Source of the DNA: PALSA-610 sp038213435
Lineage (GTDB): Bacteria; Actinomycetota; Acidimicrobiia; IMCC26256; PALSA-610
NCBI GenBank assembly: GCA_038213435.1
Contig: JBBQTI010000043.1
Coordinates: 1 to 35,431, forward strand
Reading direction: 5' to 3'
Length of the DNA: 35,431 nt
How positions within the stretch are numbered: the stretch's first letter is position 1; each line of letters begins with the position of its first letter. A program made the translations under genes and the position numbers. Under the pieces are notes generated by a model. The model saw only the letters and a list, made by a program, of their open reading frames with translations. It was not told the origin of the DNA and did no database searches. Of the stretch, positions 30,461 to 35,431 are shown in pieces.

Positions 30461-31177
30461 GTGACGTCTGCGGCACCGAGCGCGCGTGATGGGTTGGTCC
30501 GGTCGGTCGTCGTCATTGAGGACGAGCAGCCGATCGCCCAGGCCGTCGCGGCGCGTCTCCGCAGCGAGGGGTACGCGGTCGACATCGCGGCCGACGGCCC
30601 GACCGGAGTCGCGTTGTGCGCCCGGACCCGGCCCGATCTCGTGGTGCTCGACCTGATGCTCCCCGGGCTCGACGGCATCGAGGTCTGCAAGCGCATCCAG
30701 AGCGAGTGGCCGGTGCCGGTCCTCATGCTCACCGCTCGTGACAGCGAGGCCGACCTGCTCGTCGGGCTCGCGGTCGGCGCCGACGACTACATGACGAAGC
30801 CGTTCAGCATGCGCGAGCTGATCGCCCGCGTCCACGCGCTGTTGCGGCGCGCCGAGCGCTCGACGGAGCCCGTGCAACCCGTCGTGCGGATCGGAGACGT
30901 CGAGCTCGACGCGACGACGCGTCGTGTCCGCGTCGACGGCGAGCTCGTGCATTTGACGCCGATCGAGTTCGACCTCGTCCACTACCTCGCGGCGCGCCCG
31001 GGGCGAGTCTCGACGCGCGAGGAGCTTCTCGCGCAGGTCTGGGGTTACGACGTTCCCTCCGGCGCCCGCACTGTCGATTCCCACATCCGCACGATCCGGC
31101 GCAAGCTCGGTTCGTCGATCGTGCGCACTGTGCACGGCGTGGGCTACGCGATCGAGGAGGCGCACGCGTGCGCGTGA
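30461..31177 (+). CDS. OmpR/PhoB-family response regulator
   Basis: A 238-residue response regulator. The receiver domain has E20-D21, phospho-acceptor D64 in VVLDLMLPG, T91 and K113 (MTKPFSM); a winged-helix DNA-binding domain follows from about residue 140 (VELDATTRRVRVDGELVHLTP) through VDSHIRTIRRKLG. The GTG at 30461 was chosen because the -10 box lies six bases upstream; the longer frame before it is non-coding. It overlaps the kinase gene start by ten bases, so the two are translated together. Confidence 0.94.
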   Translation: MTSAAPSARDGLVRSVVVIEDEQPIAQAVAARLRSEGYAVDIAADGPTGVALCARTRPDLVVLDLMLPGLDGIEVCKRIQSEWPVPVLMLTARDSEADLLVGLAVGADDYMTKPFSMRELIARVHALLRRAERSTEPVQPVVRIGDVELDATTRRVRVDGELVHLTPIEFDLVHYLAARPGRVSTREELLAQVWGYDVPSGARTVDSHIRTIRRKLGSSIVRTVHGVGYAIEEAHACA

Positions 31178-32232
31178 AGGGCCCCCGGCCGCCCGAGCGG
31201 CCGCTCGATCCACTGCCGACGCTGAAGCTCAAGATCAGCGTCATCATCCTCGCCGCGGTCGCAGTCACTGTCGGCGTGTTCTTCGTCGGTCTGAAGGTGG
31301 GGTTGTGGCCGTCGGTCGCCGGCGTGCTCTCGGGGCTCGTCGCACTCGCGGTCGTGTGGGTGCTGGCGCGCGGCCTGACGTCGCCGCTGCGCGAGATGGT
31401 TGCCGCGACCGAAGCCATGGCCCGAGGTGATTTCACGGCCCGAGTTACGGCCGTCTCGCACGACGAGATCGGAACACTCGCGCACGCGTTCAACCAAATG
31501 GCCGCCGAGCTCGCGGAGACCGATCGTTTGCGACGCGATCTCGTCGCGAACGTCAGCCACGAGCTCCGGACGCCGATCACCGCGCTGCAGGCCGTCCTCG
31601 AGAATCTGGTCGACGGGGTGGGCAAGGCGGATCCCGAGACGCTTCGAACGATGCTGGCGCAGGTCGAGCGGCTCGGCCGGCTCGTGCAGCAGCTGCTCGA
31701 CCTCTCGCGGCTCGAGTCTGGCACGTTGCCGCTCGATCGCGACCTGTTCGACGTGCGTCCGATGATCGAGCACGCCATCCGCGAGTCGCAGCTCCACGCG
31801 ACCGACGTCTCCTTCGCGATCGAGACCGTGCCCCGCGATTTTCGGCTCGAGGCCGATGCCGAGCGCCTGCACCAGGTCGTCGCGAACCTCGTCGAGAACG
31901 CGGTCCGGCATTCGCCCCCCAAGGGCAGGGTCTCGGTGCGGGCGGTCGCCGTACCCGACGGTGGCGCGCGCCTCGAGGTGTCGGACGACGGTCCCGGCAT
32001 CCCCGAGAGCGAGGTCACACGGGTCTTCGAGCGCTTCTATCGAGCCGACTCCGCCCGCTCGTCGAGTGACGGCGGCGCCGGGCTCGGATTGGCGATCGCG
32101 CGCTGGATCGTCGAGCTGCACGGTGGCGACATCCGGGTTGCGCGTAACGAGGCGCACGGCTGTCGCATGATCGCAACCATTCCGGGGCGGGTCGAGCTCT
32201 TGGCACTTCCGACCCCCGAGCTCATCAACTGA
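31168..32232 (+). CDS. sensor histidine kinase with minimal extracytoplasmic domain
   Basis: A 354-residue kinase. Two helices (about 22-42 and 48-68) are joined by only about six residues, followed by a HAMP segment (ARGLTSPLREMVAATEAMARGDF), the dimerisation motif SHELRTP with phosphorylated H131, and an ATPase domain with NLVENAVRHSP (N box) and DDGPGIP plus GAGLGLAIARWIVELHGG. With no extracellular sensor it may sense within the membrane or through a partner. The GTG at 31168 overlaps the regulator stop region; GTG at 31174 is an alternative start. Confidence 0.94.
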   Translation: MRVKGPRPPERPLDPLPTLKLKISVIILAAVAVTVGVFFVGLKVGLWPSVAGVLSGLVALAVVWVLARGLTSPLREMVAATEAMARGDFTARVTAVSHDEIGTLAHAFNQMAAELAETDRLRRDLVANVSHELRTPITALQAVLENLVDGVGKADPETLRTMLAQVERLGRLVQQLLDLSRLESGTLPLDRDLFDVRPMIEHAIRESQLHATDVSFAIETVPRDFRLEADAERLHQVVANLVENAVRHSPPKGRVSVRAVAVPDGGARLEVSDDGPGIPESEVTRVFERFYRADSARSSSDGGAGLGLAIARWIVELHGGDIRVARNEAHGCRMIATIPGRVELLALPTPELIN

Positions 32233-32244
32233 AGGACGGTGACG

Positions 32245-32886
32245 GTGTCCCTGACCACGATGGACGACGCGCTCCGGCGCATTCGCCGCGGCGAGATGGT
32301 GCTCGTGGTCGATGACGAAGACCGGGAGAACGAGGGCGATCTCACGCTCGCCGCCGAATGGGTGACGCCCGAGGCGATCAACTTCATGATGCGTTGGGCG
32401 CGCGGTCTCGTCTGCATGCCTTGCAGCACCCGGCGCCTCGACGAGCTTGAGATCGGACCGATGGTGCCCCCCGATATCGCCGGCTGTGACACCGCGTTCA
32501 CGGTGTCGATCGACCACCGCGACGCCGGCAGCGGTATCGGCGCGCAGGATCGCGCGCTGACGATCCGCAAGATCCTCGATCCGGCGTCGCGCGCCGAGCA
32601 CTTCGTGCGCCCCGGCCACGTCTTCCCCTTGCGCGCCCGCGAGGGCGGCGTGCTGGATCGACGCGGTCACACCGAAGCGGCCGTCGACCTCGCCCGCCTC
32701 GCCGGCTGCGCACCGGTCGCGGTGATCTGCGAGGTGCTGCACGACGACGGATCGCCGGCCCGCTTTCCCTACCTCGAGCTGTTCGCGCAGGAGCACCGGA
32801 TCGCGCTGGTCTCGGTCGCGCAACTCGTCGACTACCGCGAGCGGGCCGGTGCGACCGCCGGCGCGCGCCGCACGCTTCTCCTATAG
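32245..32886 (+). CDS. ribB: 3,4-dihydroxy-2-butanone 4-phosphate synthase
   Basis: A 213-residue RibB, not fused to GTP cyclohydrolase II. The signature DDEDRENEGDL (23-33), RPGHVFPLRAR and HTEAAVDLARLAG are all present, giving the catalytic acid residues and the phosphate-binding His. It converts ribulose 5-phosphate into the C4 unit of riboflavin. I chose the GTG at 32245 because GAAGGA ends eight bases upstream; a GTG at 32239 would leave only two. It lies 12 bases after the sensor kinase stop, so it is part of that operon; there is no room for an FMN riboswitch. Confidence 0.95.
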   Translation: MSLTTMDDALRRIRRGEMVLVVDDEDRENEGDLTLAAEWVTPEAINFMMRWARGLVCMPCSTRRLDELEIGPMVPPDIAGCDTAFTVSIDHRDAGSGIGAQDRALTIRKILDPASRAEHFVRPGHVFPLRAREGGVLDRRGHTEAAVDLARLAGCAPVAVICEVLHDDGSPARFPYLELFAQEHRIALVSVAQLVDYRERAGATAGARRTLLL

Positions 32887-32888
32887 CA

Positions 32889-33806
32889 GTGAGCCAGCCC
32901 GAGGTCACCGAGATCACGTCGGGGTTGCGGTTTCCCGAAGGGCCGGTCGCGATGCCCGACGGAAGCGTGATCGTGGTCGAGTTGATGGGCGGATGCGTCA
33001 CGCGCGTACAACCCGACGGGACCAAGACGGAGGTCGCGGCACCTGGAGGATCGCCGAACGGGGCGGCGATCGGACCCGACGGCGCGCTGTACGTGTGCAA
33101 CAGCGGCGGTTGGTCGTTTCGCGAGATCCTCGGGATGCAGATTCCCGACGCCGAGCTCCCTGCCGACCACAGCGGCGGTCGCATCGAGCGCATCGATATC
33201 GACCGCGGCACGGTCGACGTGCTGTACACCGAGTGCGACGGACACGCGCTCATCGGGCCGAACGACGTCGTGTTCGACGCCCACGGCGGTATGTGGTTCA
33301 CCGATCACGCTCGACGCGAAGGCCGCGTCCAGCATCTCGGCGCCATCTACTACGCGCAACCCGACGGTTCGGCGATCCGCGAGGTCGTGTTCCCGAGCGA
33401 CTCGCCGAACGGCATCGGACTTTCTCCCGACGGATCGCGTCTGTACGCGGCCGAGACGCACACCGGACGCGTGTTCGCGTGGAACGTCACGGGCCCGGGA
33501 GAGGTCGAGCAGAATTCCATGGGCGCCGCGGGCGCGTTGCTGTGTGGGCTTCCGGGGATGCAACTCTTCGATTCGCTCGGCGTCGACGCGGACGGAAATG
33601 TGGTCGTGGCCACGCTGGTGACGGGAGCGCTCACGGTGATCTCGCCCAACGGCGAAGTGCTCGACCAAGTGCTCGTCGGTGATCCGATGACGACGAACGT
33701 GTGCTGGGGCGGCGCCGATCTGCGCACCGCGTACGTCACGTGCTCGGGCACCGGGCGTCTGATCTCCGTCCCGTGGCCGCGGCCGGGCCTGAAGTTGAAC
33801 TTCTGA
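32889..33806 (+). CDS. SMP-30/gluconolactonase-like protein
   Basis: A 305-residue six-bladed beta-propeller of the SMP-30/gluconolactonase/LRE family. Expected metal ligands are E17 (RFPEGP), N125 (GPNDVVFD), N174 (SPNGIGLSPDGS) and D228 (LFDSLGVDADGN). Members are lactonases or related hydrolases. No signal peptide, so it is cytoplasmic. The GTG start lies two bases beyond the ribB stop, so it is the last gene of the two-component operon. A hairpin follows at 33816-33830. The substrate and the reason for its co-transcription with ribB are not evident. Confidence 0.9.
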   Translation: MSQPEVTEITSGLRFPEGPVAMPDGSVIVVELMGGCVTRVQPDGTKTEVAAPGGSPNGAAIGPDGALYVCNSGGWSFREILGMQIPDAELPADHSGGRIERIDIDRGTVDVLYTECDGHALIGPNDVVFDAHGGMWFTDHARREGRVQHLGAIYYAQPDGSAIREVVFPSDSPNGIGLSPDGSRLYAAETHTGRVFAWNVTGPGEVEQNSMGAAGALLCGLPGMQLFDSLGVDADGNVVVATLVTGALTVISPNGEVLDQVLVGDPMTTNVCWGGADLRTAYVTCSGTGRLISVPWPRPGLKLNF

Positions 33807-33815
33807 CCCGACATC

Positions 33816-33830
33816 CGGGCCGCAGGCCCG
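33816..33830 (+). terminator. possible terminator hairpin after SMP-30 gene
   Basis: CGGGCC-GCA-GGCCCG is a perfect six-base-pair stem with a three-base loop, nine bases after the SMP-30 stop and before the convergent integrase stop. No T tract follows, so termination strength is uncertain. Confidence 0.4.
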
Positions 33831-33853
33831 TGACCTGCGGAGATACCGTCGGG

Positions 33854-35008
33854 TCACCCGTCGAAAGCCGTTCCAGTCCGCGAGGAGTCCGCGAGATTCT
33901 CGGAAACGGGTCCGAGGATGGCTTCGAGGGCGTCGGCGGCGACGGCGCGATCTTCCTGCAGCCAGTGCGAGTAGACCCGCAACGTGACCTCGAGTCCATC
34001 GCCGAGATGTCCCGCGACCGCGGCGGGGTTCGTCCCGCTGGCAAGTAGGGCGCTCGCGCAGAAATGTCGGAGTGAGTGGAACTTGTAGGCGGATGTCCCA
34101 AGGCCGGCACCGGCGAGCGCGGGCCGCCACGCTGACAAATAGAACCGGTCGCGACGCAGGGTCGGAGCGCCTCCCGCTCCTGTGAAGAGCAAAGCGCCGG
34201 CGCCGGCGACGTACTCGCGGAGATGGCGGCGCAACTCGAGCGCGACCGCGGCCGGGACGCCGATGGTGCGGGCCTTCTCACCTTTCGGTCGAGTGAAGTC
34301 GACGCGTCCCTCGAACCGTTGGAGCTGGCGATCGATCGTGACGAGCCGCGATTCGAGGTCGATCCGATCCGCGGTCAGGCCGAGGACTTCGCCGATCCGC
34401 AGGCCGCACGCGCCGAGCGCGATTGCGGCGCGGTACGGGCCCGGAGCCGCGTTCCAGATCGCGGTGACCTCCGCGCGGGACGGTACGTCGTCGGGGCCGA
34501 CCTTGTGGTCTTTGGGGTCGCGTCGGCGGCGTGACGTCGTGCCGACGGTCGGGTCGGCAGAAATCCGGTGGTTCGCAAACGCAGCCCGCATGATCGCGGC
34601 GAGGTAGCCGACCGTCAGATCGACCGTCGCGGGCGCGTACTTCTTCGCGAGCGCCGCGCGCGCATGCTTGATCGCGAGCTGGTCGATCTGGCCGATGCTC
34701 GCGTTTCTCGGTAGCACAGTCTCGATGCGCGCGAGCACGTAAGGGAAGGACTCAGCCGACGTGACCTTCCAATCCTGTGCCGCCGCCCATGCTTCGGCGA
34801 ACGTGCGGAACGGCTCGCGGCCGGCTCGAGGGTCGGCATGGTTGCCGCTGACCATCGACGCTGTTTTCGGGTCGAGCCACTCCTGAGCGTCGGACCTTTT
34901 GACGAAGTGCCCTGCGTACTCTTTGCCGGTCGACTTGTCGCGATACCTGGCCCGGTACGGGATTGGACACTCGCGTTGGGGTGCGGTCGGTTCCGCCTTT
35001 CGGGCCAC
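33854..35008 (-). CDS. tyrosine site-specific integrase
   Basis: A 384-residue tyrosine recombinase with an Arm/SAM-like N-terminal half (about 70-155, FRTFAEAWAAAQDWKV onward) and a catalytic domain. Catalytic residues visible are R204 (GLRIGEVLGL), K242, H311 and R314 (HSLRH), H334 (GHLGD) and the nucleophile Y346 (TLRVYSHWL). It would integrate or excise a phage, ICE or genomic island. No other phage or conjugation genes lie in the window, and no tRNA flanks it, so the element is mostly outside or degenerate. Start is GTG at 35008. It is divergent from a small ORF across a 74-bp gap with a strong hairpin. Confidence 0.92.
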   Translation of the reverse strand: MARKAEPTAPQRECPIPYRARYRDKSTGKEYAGHFVKRSDAQEWLDPKTASMVSGNHADPRAGREPFRTFAEAWAAAQDWKVTSAESFPYVLARIETVLPRNASIGQIDQLAIKHARAALAKKYAPATVDLTVGYLAAIMRAAFANHRISADPTVGTTSRRRRDPKDHKVGPDDVPSRAEVTAIWNAAPGPYRAAIALGACGLRIGEVLGLTADRIDLESRLVTIDRQLQRFEGRVDFTRPKGEKARTIGVPAAVALELRRHLREYVAGAGALLFTGAGGAPTLRRDRFYLSAWRPALAGAGLGTSAYKFHSLRHFCASALLASGTNPAAVAGHLGDGLEVTLRVYSHWLQEDRAVAADALEAILGPVSENLADSSRTGTAFDG

Positions 35009-35023
35009 ACCCCGCCCGACTCA

Positions 35024-35064
35024 CGGAAGGCCCGCGCGTGTGTCTCCAACGCGCGGGCCTTCCG
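35024..35064. terminator. perfect 15-bp stem hairpin between integrase and small ORF
   Basis: Left arm 35024-35038 (CGGAAGGCCCGCGCG) and right arm 35050-35064 are perfect inverted complements, with an 11-base loop. It lies between the divergent integrase (start 35008) and small ORF (start 35083), 18 bases before the latter's start codon. There is no T tract. It could be a bidirectional terminator insulating the element, an attenuator in the 5' leader of either gene, or a recombinase-related structure. Confidence 0.6.
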
Positions 35065-35082
35065 CAACCTTTGGAGGCTCGA

Positions 35083-35253
35083 GTGAACGACATCGCGCTG
35101 CGGAGGTACCTCGAGCAATCCGGCGCAGCGCGGCGGCCGGTCGTAATCGTGCACCGAGGCGTCCACGTCGAGATCCCGCGTCTCGACGCAACCGCCGAGG
35201 CGATCCGGGCCGTCATCGCGCGCATCGACCGCGGCGAACCTCCCGATGCTTGA
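35083..35253 (+). CDS. small protein of unknown function beside integrase
   Basis: A 56-residue product from a GTG at 35083 with a strong GGAGG ribosome-binding site seven bases upstream. It has a basic N-terminus (NDIALRRYLEQSGAARRP), a beta-like VVIVHRGVHVEIP core, and a C-terminal helix (ATAEAIRAVIARIDRG). Its position next to an integrase recalls excisionases, but I see no convincing helix-turn-helix and make no claim. Transcription must begin upstream of or within the hairpin, because only 18 bases separate the hairpin from the start codon. Confidence 0.5.
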   Translation: MNDIALRRYLEQSGAARRPVVIVHRGVHVEIPRLDATAEAIRAVIARIDRGEPPDA

Positions 35254-35311
35254 CCCCGAGGAAGCCTCAACGAGTCTCCCCCGTCACCGCTCGCATAACT
35301 GCTCCAGAGGA

Positions 35312-35431
35312 GGCTGTCGCACCAACATGTCGGCAGGTCGGGTTCGGCGGGGCTGATGCCGCGTTCGGTCAGGCGTAGGCGGGCTTCGGGTGCCGCCAGA
35401 GCTTGAGGATGTTGTGGGTCGCGGCGATGAG
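35312..35431 (-). mobile_element. partial insertion sequence, IS1182-like, running off the right edge
   Basis: The last 120 bases appear to be the end of an insertion sequence. The partial transposase C-terminus lies at 35369-35431, and the stretch around GGCTGTCGCACCAAC (35312 onward) may be its terminal sequence. The inner boundary is a guess, since only one end is visible and no target duplication can be checked. Confidence 0.4.
35369..35431 (-). CDS. IS transposase C-terminus (partial, IS1182-like)
   Basis: Twenty codons plus stop on the minus strand reach the window edge: LIAATHNILKLWRHPKPAYA. The AATHNILKLWRH pattern is typical of the C-terminus of IS1182-family transposases, where a helix ends the catalytic domain. 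The rest of the gene lies outside the window. Family assignment rests on this short segment only. Confidence 0.5.
   Translation of the reverse strand, partial: LIAATHNILKLWRHPKPAYA

Noticed and set aside
32233..32244. FMN riboswitch before ribB
   Set aside because: Only 12 bases separate the kinase stop from the ribB start, too short for an RFN element.

Overview
The window is GC-rich, densely packed chromosomal DNA from an actinobacterium. Three LLM-class (F420/flavin luciferase-like) oxidoreductases, a geranylgeranyl-reductase-type flavoprotein, a WS/DGAT acyltransferase, many GTG starts and many apparently leaderless genes point to Actinomycetota. Acidimicrobiia or a relative is my best guess, but there is no marker gene to prove it. 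No rRNA, tRNA or CRISPR array was found. Apart from the left edge (1-275), no stretch longer than about 190 bases lacks a gene.

Layout. 1-161 holds 3.6 copies of a 45-bp tandem repeat running off the left edge. 276-3739 (minus) is a thiolase, PH-like protein, LLM oxidoreductase and YdjC/ChbG deacetylase operon. 3826-9305 is a mixed block: AMIN-like lipoprotein, PIG3-type quinone oxidoreductase, Cys-rich small protein, WS/DGAT, VOC protein, alpha/beta hydrolase and DsbA-like protein. 9358-10786 pairs a PAP2 phosphatase with a stand-alone RecB-like Fe-S nuclease. 10884-18627 is a CoA/lipid catabolism block: TIGR03617-like LLM, alpha/beta hydrolase, LLM monooxygenase, Fe/2-oxoglutarate-type dioxygenase, acyl-CoA carboxyltransferase, ACAD10/11-like acyl-CoA dehydrogenase and a divergent zinc alcohol dehydrogenase. 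18640-22108 holds an SRPBCC protein, a geranylgeranyl-reductase family protein and an ABC exporter. 22294-24037 is etfBA, the electron acceptor expected for the acyl-CoA dehydrogenase. 24009-30317 holds DUF429, a second ABC-2 exporter, an SPW membrane protein, two APH-fold kinases (one paired with DUF6285, resembling LvaA/LvaB), exonuclease III and a small coiled-coil protein. 30461-33806 (plus) is a response regulator, sensor kinase, ribB and SMP-30 operon. 33854-35431 is accessory: a tyrosine integrase, a strong hairpin, a 56-codon ORF and the end of an IS1182-like transposase.

How it works together. Thiolase, ACAD, carboxyltransferase, ETF, WS/DGAT and the kinase/DUF6285 pair describe acyl-CoA (possibly hydroxyacyl-CoA) turnover. 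A 16-bp palindrome of the form TTGAC-N6-GTCAA sits on the -35 position of three promoters (acyl-CoA dehydrogenase, divergent alcohol dehydrogenase, LLM monooxygenase), 19-20 bp before each start codon. This suggests one repressor, not encoded here, controls the block. Nearly every first-in-operon gene has a TANNNT-like -10 box 6-8 bases before its start codon, the signature of leaderless transcription. I found no obviously new defence or biosynthetic system. The most notable signals are the shared operator, the left-edge repeat, a possible leader peptide before the LLM gene at 10884, and the hairpin between the integrase and the small ORF.
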